Shown: positions 47,190-54,981 of the stretch, piece by piece | Layout of the letters: every line of letters starts with the position of its first letter | How positions within the stretch are numbered: position 1 is the stretch's first letter | Assembly: GCA_029256105.1 (NCBI GenBank) | Contig: JAQSYO010000024.1 | Coordinates: 1-64,000, forward strand | Length of the DNA stretch: 64,000 nucleotides | Reading direction: 5' to 3' | From: Herbinix sp. | GTDB lineage: Bacteria; Bacillota; Clostridia; Lachnospirales; Lachnospiraceae | Program-made: the position numbers and the translations under genes | Notes under the pieces: generated by a model | The model's database searches: none | Seen by the model: the letters and a program-made list of their open reading frames with translations, nothing else | What the model was told of the DNA's origin: nothing

Positions 47190-48095
47190 TCACTCATAAC
47201 GCTTAATTATATTTTCAGCTATTTGCTTTATTTCCTGCTTTAATCCTTTGGGAAACAGAACCTCTGCTTTATCACCAAAGCCAAGTATCCAACTAACCAT
47301 AAATTCCTTATTTGTAAAACTCATACGAAACATTAGCTTTCCATCCTCTGTGACAGAATATGAATCCACCCCATAATCATCGATTAATCGATACTTTACA
47401 CTCTCATCAAATAACATGGTAATCTGTATCTCATCTGAAAAATAACTCTCAAAGTCCTTACGCTCTTCTGGAATCTCCCTCGGTTGAAACAATTCGGTAG
47501 TATCAACTAGCTCCCATAAACGATTTAATTTAAATAGTCGGAAGTCCTTCTTCTCCATACAATACCCGAACACATACCATGCAGACCATTGGAAGGTAAG
47601 GTAATAAGGTTCAATTGTTCGTCTGTTATCCCCTTTGTTGCTGTAATAGTGGAAAGATATTCTAAAATTATTATGAATCGCATCTTTGATTGAGGTGATT
47701 TTTTCAGTAAGATCACTTTTGTAATGGGATGTTAGATTAATTATGATGCTGTCACGTACGGATAACACATTGTCTTGTTTGATGAAGAATTTATTAAGTA
47801 GCTTCTCTGTCCCAACATCGGAGGTTATACTTCCCAACCCCTTAAGAGCTGCCACCACGTTCTGCATCTCATCATAAGTTAATATGCTCTTATCAATTCG
47901 GTAGCCATCCGCAATCGTAATACCTCCATTACCGCCTTGCAAGGTTATAATCGGAATTCCTGCCATACACAAATCTTCAATGTCACGATTAATCGTCCTT
48001 CTAGATACCTCGAACTTTTCCGCAAGATATGGCGCTGTAACTTTATCTTTTTGAAGCAGTATCATTACGATGCCAAGTAGGCGGTCTATTTTCAT
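47190..48095 (-). CDS. YafY-type HTH/WYL transcriptional regulator
   Basis: 301 aa. Residues 1-60 are an HTH_11 winged helix (LLQKDKVTAPYLAEKFEVSRRTINRDIEDL). Residues about 135-220 are a WYL domain (IEPYYLTFQWSAWYVFGYCMEKKDFRLFKLNRL in parts), a ligand- or nucleic-acid-sensing fold. The C-terminal WCX extension ends IAENIIKRYE. Targets are unknown; its neighbours suggest a role in the adjacent gene block. Confidence 0.9.
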   Translation of the reverse strand: MKIDRLLGIVMILLQKDKVTAPYLAEKFEVSRRTINRDIEDLCMAGIPIITLQGGNGGITIADGYRIDKSILTYDEMQNVVAALKGLGSITSDVGTEKLLNKFFIKQDNVLSVRDSIIINLTSHYKSDLTEKITSIKDAIHNNFRISFHYYSNKGDNRRTIEPYYLTFQWSAWYVFGYCMEKKDFRLFKLNRLWELVDTTELFQPREIPEERKDFESYFSDEIQITMLFDESVKYRLIDDYGVDSYSVTEDGKLMFRMSFTNKEFMVSWILGFGDKAEVLFPKGLKQEIKQIAENIIKRYE

Positions 48096-48143
48096 AACTC
48101 TGATATCTCCGTTTCCATAAGGTATATTACTGTCTATCTCTGT

Positions 48144-49109
48144 CTAAAATTTTCGGGTGATAATCTTCTCGTTTTTATCCACTGATCCGATTAATATATC
48201 TGAGTTGGGATCATGCTTTTCAAAGTTATTATCAATTGAAGTGTCACTATGATTAGCATAACAATAGATACATCCATTTTTACAGGTGTTATAAACTCCA
48301 ATATCAACGCTTTGAATACACCCGCATTCTAGGCGTTGATTTTTATCCTTCTTCGCATTAATAACATGTCCACAAACTTGTTCTACAATATCCTTACTAA
48401 TACAGGCAGCTGGTTTTATACCATCAACTGATAAGTCGATTGACTCAGAACAAGCCCTAAGTTCTATTCCATGTTTATGACCAATACTAGAAAAGGCTGC
48501 TGCCATATCATGCATTTGTTCTGGTGTAATCGCTCGGATTACCTCTTCCTTCACCTTTTTACTAAGCTTACTATATAGATCAACAAAACTGATCGTGCAT
48601 ATATTGGTGTATCCTTTCAACTCTTGGCACAACATGGTAAATCGATCCAAGTGATATTGTATTGTTAACTCATCATTGATAATAATCGGGTCGTAACGCC
48701 ATAGCACCCTTTCTTTACCCAATCGATTGGAAAGCTGTTGAAAGGTTTTTATAATGTCCTTTTTATCTCTTAAATTCCGTTCAATCTCATTTCTATATAG
48801 ATAATCGTGATTCGGACTTAGTAAGTTAAAAGGATATTGCTCCGGATTAAACCCGTATGGAGTTATGGTAAATTGAAAATAGTAGTGATAGCCCATCGCA
48901 TCTATTTGTTCCAATTTATCCATCATATGAAAAGGGTCCTTCGTCCAGAATACAATACAATCAATCATCTCCGGCGACAACTCAACTCTGCTTACTTGCG
49001 CTCGATTTATTGGATTTCTAGTTAGGGCATAACCCTCCTTCAGACGGTTTAAGAACCATTCTGAATAGTAACTCGGTATATCGGTTCGTCTGGAGGCTGA
49101 AAGTAACAT
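48144..49109 (-). CDS. DUF1848 protein with C-terminal CxxxCxxC cluster
   Basis: 321 aa, starting MLLSASRRTDIPSYYSEW with VFWTKDPFHMM, diagnostic of DUF1848. The C-terminal part has C-x-C (ECGCIQSVDIG), a lone Cys in YNTCKNGC, and CKNGCIYCYA, a radical-SAM-type CxxxCxxC motif placed near the end rather than the start. An iron-sulfur cluster is likely. The barrel-like body (YRYDPIIIN-type strand WRYDPIII) supports a radical SAM relative. The substrate is unknown. Confidence 0.85.
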   Translation of the reverse strand: MLLSASRRTDIPSYYSEWFLNRLKEGYALTRNPINRAQVSRVELSPEMIDCIVFWTKDPFHMMDKLEQIDAMGYHYYFQFTITPYGFNPEQYPFNLLSPNHDYLYRNEIERNLRDKKDIIKTFQQLSNRLGKERVLWRYDPIIINDELTIQYHLDRFTMLCQELKGYTNICTISFVDLYSKLSKKVKEEVIRAITPEQMHDMAAAFSSIGHKHGIELRACSESIDLSVDGIKPAACISKDIVEQVCGHVINAKKDKNQRLECGCIQSVDIGVYNTCKNGCIYCYANHSDTSIDNNFEKHDPNSDILIGSVDKNEKIITRKF

Positions 49110-49206
49110 TGGGGAATCCTCATTTCATTTGTCTATTTATTAAGTTCATACTATTTCACATTGTTATAATATTCCTGTATTTATAAGATGCTTTTAGATC
49201 AATCTT

Positions 49207-49626
49207 CTATTTCTTAATCCACTGCGTCATTCCTGCACCATGATGATCATTTGGTCTCTCTTCAAAACCTAATTTCTGATAGAAGCCCTCTTTACCTTTT
49301 GCAGCCATAAGCGCAACATATGCTATTTCGCCGGTATCAAGATTGTTCTCTATATATGACAGTATCATCTGCAGTATCGTTTTACCAATCCCTTTCCCTT
49401 GGTACTCAGGTAAAACAACGACATCTAAAATCAAAGCAACACACCCACCATCCGTAATAACACGAGCCATACCAATGGTTTTATCCTCTTCCTTTGCGAC
49501 AACCAAGAAGTCACTGCGGTCAATACCCGCTTGCGCTTGCTTAAGAGGTAGCATCCCCCATCCGGCTGTACTTCTTAAGTAGTTATAATCTGAAACAGTA
49601 ATTGTGCCCTCATAACGAATGTTCAT
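49207..49626 (-). CDS. GNAT acetyltransferase
   Basis: 139 aa with the acetyl-CoA loop VVLPEYQGKGIGKTILQMIL (QGKGIGK) and the beta-bulge strand before it (GCVALILDVVV). The ending LGFEERPNDHHGAGMTQWIKK is like YhbS/ElaA-type small GNATs. The acceptor substrate cannot be predicted. It is 98 bp downstream-adjacent to the DUF1848 gene region on the same strand. Confidence 0.9.
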   Translation of the reverse strand: MNIRYEGTITVSDYNYLRSTAGWGMLPLKQAQAGIDRSDFLVVAKEEDKTIGMARVITDGGCVALILDVVVLPEYQGKGIGKTILQMILSYIENNLDTGEIAYVALMAAKGKEGFYQKLGFEERPNDHHGAGMTQWIKK

Positions 49627-49861
49627 CTAATCCCCTCACTTAATTATCAATATTAAATTATTAGGAAGATAACTATTATCCGTATAGCACTTCCAACTAA
49701 ATTCTATTTTTCTATATTCTAGCAAAAGTGCAAGTAATATACAATACAGTTCTAGAGACCTGATATCGTAAATTGTATATTTCTCTATATTCTCAATCAT
49801 CGATATTAAAAAGGGTTTCTCCATAATACAATAACGTATATGATATAGCTTAAAACATATG

Positions 49862-49891
49862 AAAAAACACGATTGAACAAGTCAACCGTGT
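49862..49891 (-). terminator. Terminator of tRNA-Pro transcript
   Basis: ACACGGTTGA with TCAATCGTGT stem (written for the minus strand) followed by TTTTTTC, about 90 bp after the tRNA 3' end. Confidence 0.8.
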
Positions 49892-49920
49892 GAATTTTGA
49901 TTTTAATTTTATACATTGAT

Positions 49921-49947
49921 TTTTAATCGAGTCGACAAGATTTGAAC
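49921..49947 (-). repeat. Partial duplicate of tRNA-Pro 3' end
   Basis: This 27-bp stretch matches 49973-49999, the T-arm half and acceptor end of tRNA-Pro plus 6-7 bp of flank, at 26 of 27 positions. The copies are offset by 52 bp. The duplicate continues into GTTCAAATCTT, forming an 11-bp palindrome (49937-49960). It resembles a tRNA-derived attachment-site duplication, but no element remains between the copies. Confidence 0.75.
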
Positions 49948-49978
49948 GAGTTCAAATCTTTCTACCTTTATCTTTTAA

Positions 49979-50053
49979 TCGAGGCGACAAGATTTGAACT
50001 TGCGACCTCTGCGTCCCTAACGCAGCGCTCTAGCCAAGCTGAGCCACGCCTCG
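49979..50053 (-). tRNA. tRNA-Pro (anticodon AGG)
   Basis: A complete cloverleaf on the minus strand: acceptor CGAGGCG/CGCCTCG, D stem GCTC/GAGC, anticodon stem CTGCG/CGCAG with loop TTAGGGA (anticodon AGG, G37 as in all Pro tRNAs), T stem GCAAG/CTTGT with loop TTCAAAT, discriminator A. CCA is not encoded. A34 is uncommon among bacterial tRNA-Pro genes; if deaminated to inosine it would read CCU, CCC and CCA. Confidence 0.93.
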
Positions 50054-50166
50054 ATAATTATCCTGCTCATATCTATACCATAAAGCGGATAAAAGCTGCT
50101 AGGCGGCCGATAAATATTATTCAAAAGTTAATTCGAATTATTCGTCCTGCTTGAAACAGCAAAGTT

Positions 50167-50196
50167 ATTATATTATGATAACATATCGTTTGTCAA
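50167..50196 (-). promoter_or_regulatory. Promoter of tRNA-Pro
   Basis: Minus strand -35 TTGACA (50191-50196), 18-bp spacer, -10 TATAAT (50167-50172). Both hexamers are consensus, and the start is about 107 bp before the tRNA. Confidence 0.8.
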
Positions 50197-50321
50197 CATA
50201 AACATTGATTATTTTATTAACATGTTTTCCTATTTATACTTATTTGTAAGTAACACTCAGATCATATTTTAAACTACTTATATAATATGGTAAAACCTAT
50301 TTAATAGTCAAAGGCGTATCT

Positions 50322-50798
50322 TTAAAAAGAACCTCCTGAAGAACTATCACTCCCTGCGCTACCACTATCAAAACTACCACTGTCAAAGCTACCACTGTCA
50401 AAGCTACTGTTGTCAAAGCTACTATTGTCAAAGCTACCATTATCAAAGCCACTGTTTGAATCATAATCGTTACTTGAGTCAAATCCACTGTTTGAATCAT
50501 TACTATTTCCTGCTTCATTTGTATTCCCATCAAATAGTCCTGGATTATTATCCATATTATCCGGTATTCCATCATGATCTGAGTCAACACTGCCATTTTC
50601 CATGTGATCAGGAATCCCATTACCATTAAGATCATTAACATTGTTATTCATCATAGTACTCATAAAAATCTGTTGATTATTATCAGTACTATTATTCTCT
50701 GTTCTATTGTAACTCGTACCTTTCCCTTGCTGTTTTAAAGCCGATACTATTATTGAAATTACTGCAAAGATTAAAATCAAATAAAATATTGAAGGCAT
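50322..50798 (-). CDS. Membrane-anchored Asp/Ser-rich protein with calcium-type repeats
   Basis: 158 aa. One N-terminal span (about 3-20) anchors it. Residues about 55-90 hold two thrombospondin type 3-like calcium loops, DLNGNGIPD and DSDHDGIPD. The C-terminal 70 residues are low-complexity, built of five-residue units such as SFDSG, encoded by a 15-bp tandem repeat (about 50363-50455) prone to slippage. GGGAG precedes the ATG. It probably displays an acidic, Ca2+-binding tail at the surface. A 114-codon frame on the same DNA is dismissed. Confidence 0.7.
   Translation of the reverse strand: MPSIFYLILIFAVISIIVSALKQQGKGTSYNRTENNSTDNNQQIFMSTMMNNNVNDLNGNGIPDHMENGSVDSDHDGIPDNMDNNPGLFDGNTNEAGNSNDSNSGFDSSNDYDSNSGFDNGSFDNSSFDNSSFDSGSFDSGSFDSGSAGSDSSSGGSF
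50363..50455. repeat. 15-bp tandem repeats within coding sequence
   Basis: Six or so near-identical 15-bp units, CTACCACTGTCAAAG and variants, encode the SFDSG/SFDNS repeats of the 158-aa protein. Copy number may vary between strains. Confidence 0.8.
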
Positions 50799-51018
50799 AT
50801 TTAATATTCTCCCGTCATTATTATTCCATTGTTATGGTTACTTAATTTACACATGATCACTTTTTTTAAAAAGCAAAGCGTATTAAACTTCTCATACTCA
50901 ATAATTCTAACATCACTTACCAATATTTGCAATCAAACTAATATGGTTTCAACATAATACATTTTATTATTCCTTGCAAAACTCATAGAATATTATTCAA
51001 TTTTTTCCCATTAAATAC

Positions 51019-51047
51019 TTTAAACTTTTATTTCATTGTATTATAAT
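51019..51047 (+). promoter_or_regulatory. Candidate promoter of PH-domain gene
   Basis: -35 TTTAAA (51019-51024), 17-bp spacer, -10 TATAAT (51042-51047). The rest of 50799-51113 is AT-rich and holds nothing else I can identify. Confidence 0.5.
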
Positions 51048-51113
51048 ACATTTATTAACAATTTTCTTAGTTACAAATAAATATGATAAATAAATTACGA
51101 AGGGGTGTACAAA

Positions 51114-51566
51114 ATGGCTTTTGGTATGAAAAACATTTTACAAGGTGGCTTCGCCGCCAATTATAGTGAGGTTTCTATCGCTGATCTAGAGAAAGATTAC
51201 AGCATGTATCTCATGAGTGGTGAAAAAATTACAATGGGATTTAAGCTTGTTAGAGACGCACTAATTTTCACTGACAAGCGAATTATTATGACGGACAAAC
51301 AAGGTGCAACTGGTTCTAAGATGAGAGTAACATCAATTAATCTATTTTCTATCGTTAATGTTATTATGGAAACACCAGGCTTTGGCTTCGATGATAGTGA
51401 ACTTACATTTACCTATATAAGCTCACCTGAGTTAAAAGGTCACCATGTGGAATATCAGTCTCATAAATTAGAATTTCCAAAGAAATTTAATGTACAAGGT
51501 CTCTACATGATATTACAAGAGCTTTCCTATGAGAATTGTTTAAGGATTAATGGTATTCATGAATAA
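51114..51566 (+). CDS. Bacterial PH-domain protein
   Basis: 150 aa, cytosolic. Residues about 30-115 match a bacterial pleckstrin-homology domain (FKLVRDALIFTDKRIIMTDKQG, then the VTSINLFSIVNV strand and an EFPKKF... helix). These domains often oligomerise at membranes, but ligands are rarely known. An ATG nine bases earlier is in frame; AAGGGGTG fits 51114. Confidence 0.82.
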   Translation: MAFGMKNILQGGFAANYSEVSIADLEKDYSMYLMSGEKITMGFKLVRDALIFTDKRIIMTDKQGATGSKMRVTSINLFSIVNVIMETPGFGFDDSELTFTYISSPELKGHHVEYQSHKLEFPKKFNVQGLYMILQELSYENCLRINGIHE

Positions 51567-51620
51567 ATAATTTATGGATAATTTTTCATAATATGATATA
51601 CTGTACATTGAGGTGATCAT

Positions 51621-51875
51621 ATGAAACGTATCAAGAAAATATTAATCTCTCTGCTTATTGTCTTGTCTATTACTAGTGCGGCGCCTGATTTTACTACTAA
51701 TCAAAATTATATACCTACTGTCACACATGTTCAGGCTAAGACGCAATATGTTTTAGTGACTAGGACTGGCAAAAAATATCATTTAAAAAAATGTGGCAAT
51801 GGTACATATTACAAATCTACATTAAAAAAGGCAAAGGCAAGTGGATTGACGCCATGTAAAAAGTGTTTCGATTAA
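51621..51875 (+). CDS. Small secreted protein with Cys-rich Ada-like motif
   Basis: 84 aa. A signal peptide covers about residues 1-38 (cleavage near VQA). The mature part, YVLVTRTGKKYHLKKCG then ALTPCKKC-type ending (GLTPCKKCFD), has one Cys and a CxxC with a His, the spacing seen in Ada-like/nuclease-tail zinc modules (STLKKAKASGL). It is probably a small extracellular metal-binding domain. TTGAGGTGATC provides the ribosome site. Confidence 0.78.
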   Translation: MKRIKKILISLLIVLSITSAAPDFTTNQNYIPTVTHVQAKTQYVLVTRTGKKYHLKKCGNGTYYKSTLKKAKASGLTPCKKCFD

Positions 51876-51907
51876 ACTTCCTGAAGTCTCTATAGTACAA
51901 AAGTCAC

Positions 51908-51935
51908 AAAAAGGCACTCTTTCGAGTGCCTTTAA
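51908..51935. terminator. Bidirectional terminator
   Basis: AAAAAGGCACTC and GAGTGCCTTTA stem around TTTC. It ends the small secreted-protein gene on the plus strand and, on the minus strand (T run TTTTTG), the tRNA-Thr/sigH transcript. Confidence 0.85.
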
Positions 51936-51982
51936 ATTCGTCCAAATATTCTTAAAGCCTTGCTATTTTGAGTTTTCCTATA

Positions 51983-52055
51983 AGCTGCCAACGGGAATCG
52001 AACCCGTGACCTCCACCTTACCAAGGTGACGCTCTACCGACTGAGCCATGGCAGC
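51983..52055 (-). tRNA. tRNA-Thr (anticodon GGT)
   Basis: A complete cloverleaf: acceptor GCTGCCA/TGGCAGC, D stem GCTC/GAGC, anticodon stem TCACC/GGTGG (one T-G pair) with loop TTGGTAA (anticodon GGT), T stem ACGGG/CCCGT with loop TTCGATT. CCA is not encoded. It lies 50 bp after sigH on the same strand with no obvious promoter of its own. Confidence 0.95.
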
Positions 52056-52105
52056 ATAACTAAGACTTAAACTAGAACACACTAACACATTAATTATTAA
52101 ATGTT

Positions 52106-52738
52106 CTATATTACTTTGAGTACTTGATTTAACTTTGTCTTAATTCTTGTTAATGCATTGTCGATTGTCTTCGGTTCTTTACCAAGTACTTCTGCAATCT
52201 TAATATATTTTAAATCCTGCATATACAAATTCAACACTTGTTTCTCTAGGTCGCTCAAACGCCTTACAAGTTCATATTCTATCATACTGGTATTCTCTTT
52301 GTCAATAACTAATTCCTCAGGATTCGATACAAATTTTTGGTGTATTATGTCAACCAACGCTTCTTTCTCCTCAGCATCGCTATTTTCCCCATAAGCAGGG
52401 GTGTAAAGAGATATGTATGTATTCAATGGAATATTCTTTTTTCTATTCGACGCTTTGATCGCACTATAAATCTGTCTTGATATACACAGGTCTGCGAAAT
52501 TAAAAAAGGAGTTGTCTTTCCCTGATTGATAATCACGGATTGCTTTATACAGGCCAATCATACCCTCTTGAATTAAATCATCCTTATCTCCGCCTATTAA
52601 AAATAAGGCTTTTGCCTTGCTACGTACAAGATATTTATATTTTTCAAGAAGATAATCTATAGCAGGTTGATCCCCTAGTTGAATCCTGTTTACTATTTCT
52701 TCATCCGTAAACATCTCATATTTCATAACAGAATTCAT
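52106..52738 (-). CDS. sigH: RNA polymerase sigma-H factor
   Basis: 210 aa, sigma-70 family. Region 2 has DDLIQEGMIGLYKAIRDYQ and FFNFADLCISRQIYSAIK; region 4 has LSDLEKQVLNLYMQDLKYIKIAEVLGKEPKTIDNAL in parts. This is the SigH/Spo0H type that begins sporulation in Clostridia. The arrangement with rlmB just upstream is conserved in Firmicutes. GGAGGTT precedes the ATG. Confidence 0.95.
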   Translation of the reverse strand: MNSVMKYEMFTDEEIVNRIQLGDQPAIDYLLEKYKYLVRSKAKALFLIGGDKDDLIQEGMIGLYKAIRDYQSGKDNSFFNFADLCISRQIYSAIKASNRKKNIPLNTYISLYTPAYGENSDAEEKEALVDIIHQKFVSNPEELVIDKENTSMIEYELVRRLSDLEKQVLNLYMQDLKYIKIAEVLGKEPKTIDNALTRIKTKLNQVLKVI

Positions 52739-52903
52739 AACAGGTAACCTCCTTATTCACTGAATCACATGATCTCCAAAAACTCGACCATTATCGGAGG
52801 AATATTATCTGTAAGAAGATTTCATTCCCCCAGCTTTTGACTCATATAATGTTCTTATTTCTTTTTACCCTAGTAATTGAATAGAGCATCTGCCAAATTG
52901 ATT

Positions 52904-52932
52904 CTGGCGGCATCCAAATTGGTTTCCGCCAG
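52904..52932. terminator. Hairpin between rlmB and sigH
   Basis: A 7-bp CTGGCGG/CCGCCAG stem with a 15-base loop, flanked by TGCCAAATTG/CCAAATTGG repeats. There is no T run, so it may be a processing or weak pausing site in the leader of sigH rather than a true terminator. Confidence 0.4.
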
Positions 52933-53013
52933 TTTCTTATGATCCTACCTGGCAAATATTATTTTACAACCGACAACAAGCGGATAATCATTTGTGATTC
53001 ATTACATCCACTG

Positions 53014-53754
53014 CTAACTAATTCTCTGTCTAACTATCTCATATGCCAATACACCCATAGCAACAGATGCATTTAATGAATCAACCTTACCGAACATTGG
53101 TATTTTGGCGTTAAAATCACATTTTTCCTTAATTAACCGTCCAACACCCTCACCTTCACTTCCGATTACAAGTCCAATCGGTCCCTTAAGGTCTAGTTTA
53201 TACATCTGTTCGCCTTCCATATCAGCACAGACAAACCATATTCCTTTTTCCTTCAGTTCATCAATCGTAACTCCTAGATTGGTTACTTTGGCTACTGGAA
53301 TATAATTGAGGGCTCCTGCAGAGGTTTTTGCTACTGTAGCAGTAAGTCCAACTGCACGTCTCTTCGGGATAATTACGCCGTGTGCACCAGCTTGGTGAGC
53401 AGTTCTGATGATTGCACCCAGGTTATGGGGATCTTCTATGCTATCGAGCAAAATGATAAAGGGAGCTTCATTTTTCTCCTCTGCCGCCTTTAGGATATCC
53501 TCTACCTCAGCATACTCATAGGCTGCCGCATACGCAATTACACCTTGATGCTTCTCCGTTTCCGACATCTGATCAAGACGTTCTTTCTTTACATAGGTTA
53601 TAATTGCATCTGTCTTCCTTGCCTCTCTCACTATGGACTTTACCGGTCCATCTTGACAGCCGTCTAGTACAAATAACCGATCAATTGTCTTGCCAGCACG
53701 AAAAGCCTCCATTACTGCGTTACGGCCTTCTATTGTAAATTCCTCATATCTCAT
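53014..53754 (-). CDS. rlmB: 23S rRNA 2'-O-ribose methyltransferase
   Basis: 246 aa, SpoU/TrmH family. The N-terminal substrate domain begins YEEFTIEGRNAVMEAF. The knotted SAM domain has LDSIEDPHNLGAIIRTAHQAGAHG in parts, VIGSEGEGV and DSLNASVAMGVL. RlmB methylates G2251 of 23S rRNA in E. coli. A GTG seven codons earlier (53775) is possible; the ATG at 53754 matches the usual family N-terminus. Confidence 0.94.
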   Translation of the reverse strand: MRYEEFTIEGRNAVMEAFRAGKTIDRLFVLDGCQDGPVKSIVREARKTDAIITYVKKERLDQMSETEKHQGVIAYAAAYEYAEVEDILKAAEEKNEAPFIILLDSIEDPHNLGAIIRTAHQAGAHGVIIPKRRAVGLTATVAKTSAGALNYIPVAKVTNLGVTIDELKEKGIWFVCADMEGEQMYKLDLKGPIGLVIGSEGEGVGRLIKEKCDFNAKIPMFGKVDSLNASVAMGVLAYEIVRQRIS

Positions 53755-53834
53755 GAAAACACCAAACCTTTCCACCGTAATCTATATTACGGAGTTTCTC
53801 TCTATTACTTCTCTTGTTACCATAACCTTTTATT

Positions 53835-54911
53835 TTATACTTGATACATCTCTTCGTAATATTTTTGATAATCACCCTTCGTCACATGCTCCATCCAATC
53901 CATATGATTTAGATACCATGCAATCGTCAATTTAATACCCTGTGCAAATGGAGTCTCAGGCTCCCAGCCCAATTCTGCCTTTATTTTGTCCGGAGCTATC
54001 GCATAACGGAAATCATGTCCCTTACGATCCTCCACATAAGTAATCAAATCACGGCTGACATTACTTCTTCTGTCATCCTCCTGAGGTAAAATCTCAAGTA
54101 AAGTATCAATAATTGTTGTTACAATCTCTATATTTCTCTTCTCATTGTGGCCGCCGACATTATAGACCTCACCGGCTTTTCCCTGCTCAGCTACCAAATC
54201 GATTGCTTTCGCATGATCTTGTACATAAAGCCAGTCTCTAACATTCTTGCCTGAACCATATACCGGTAGATTTTTTCCAGCCAGTGCATTATTAATCATT
54301 AATGGAATAAGCTTCTCCGGAAATTGATACGGTCCGTAATTGTTGCTACATCTCGTAATATTAGCAGGAAAATGAAAAGTATCAATGTAGGATTTTACTA
54401 GGAAATCTGCCGACGCCTTGCTTGCAGAATAAGGACTGTGAGGATCCAAAGGAGTGGTCTCATAGAAGAAACCTTCCTCGCCTTCTAGTGAACCATATAC
54501 TTCATCTGTGGATACCTGGACATACTTTTTCCCTGGAAGATATCCATCCTCAGTCTCCCAAGCAACTTTAGCTGCATTTAATATATTTAAGGTTCCTAAT
54601 ACATTTGTATTAACAAATACCTCCGGATTACGAATACTGCGGTCAACATGACTTTCCGCTGCAAAATGGATAACCCTGTCAATATCATAGGTCTCAAAGA
54701 CCTTTGTAACTGCTTCTTTATCGCAGATATCAACTTTAAGAAACTTGTAATTATCTAAGGTTTCTATTTCTTTTAAATTCTCAAGGTTTCCTGCATAGGT
54801 AAGTGAATCAAGATTAACTACCTTTATTTCCTTATTGTATTTTTCAAAAAGATATAGGATAAAATTGGATCCGATAAACCCAGCTCCACCAGTAACAAGA
54901 TATGTTCTCAT
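53835..54911 (-). CDS. rmlB: dTDP-glucose 4,6-dehydratase
   Basis: 358-aa extended SDR. The NAD loop is VTGGAGFIGSNFI, the acidic residue of strand 2 is in VVNLDSLTYAGN, the active-site Thr-Asp-Glu is VSTDEVYGS, and YSASKASAD gives the catalytic Tyr-Lys. It makes dTDP-4-keto-6-deoxyglucose for rhamnose synthesis. It lies 70 bp after rmlD. RmlA and RmlC are not in this window. Confidence 0.97.
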   Translation of the reverse strand: MRTYLVTGGAGFIGSNFILYLFEKYNKEIKVVNLDSLTYAGNLENLKEIETLDNYKFLKVDICDKEAVTKVFETYDIDRVIHFAAESHVDRSIRNPEVFVNTNVLGTLNILNAAKVAWETEDGYLPGKKYVQVSTDEVYGSLEGEEGFFYETTPLDPHSPYSASKASADFLVKSYIDTFHFPANITRCSNNYGPYQFPEKLIPLMINNALAGKNLPVYGSGKNVRDWLYVQDHAKAIDLVAEQGKAGEVYNVGGHNEKRNIEIVTTIIDTLLEILPQEDDRRSNVSRDLITYVEDRKGHDFRYAIAPDKIKAELGWEPETPFAQGIKLTIAWYLNHMDWMEHVTKGDYQKYYEEMYQV

Positions 54912-54981
54912 ACATTTTTCCTCACATTCATTAAGTATAATATGGCTATGCTATAGACTTTCATATTTTAAGCCAATTTAA

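Noticed and set aside
49636..49824. 62-codon minus-strand frame upstream of the GNAT gene
   Set aside because: No ribosome site, composition unlike neighbouring genes, and no recognisable domain.
50363..50455. CRISPR-like short repeats
   Set aside because: Units are 15 bp, contiguous without spacers and in frame with coding sequence.
50297..50641. 114-codon hydrophobic frame overlapping the Asp/Ser-rich gene
   Set aside because: The hydrophobic pattern is the shifted reading of the 15-bp repeats. The other frame has the signal anchor, calcium loops and ribosome site.
52056..52105. Separate promoter for tRNA-Thr
   Set aside because: No paired -35/-10 could be found in the 50-bp gap after sigH, so cotranscription is likelier.
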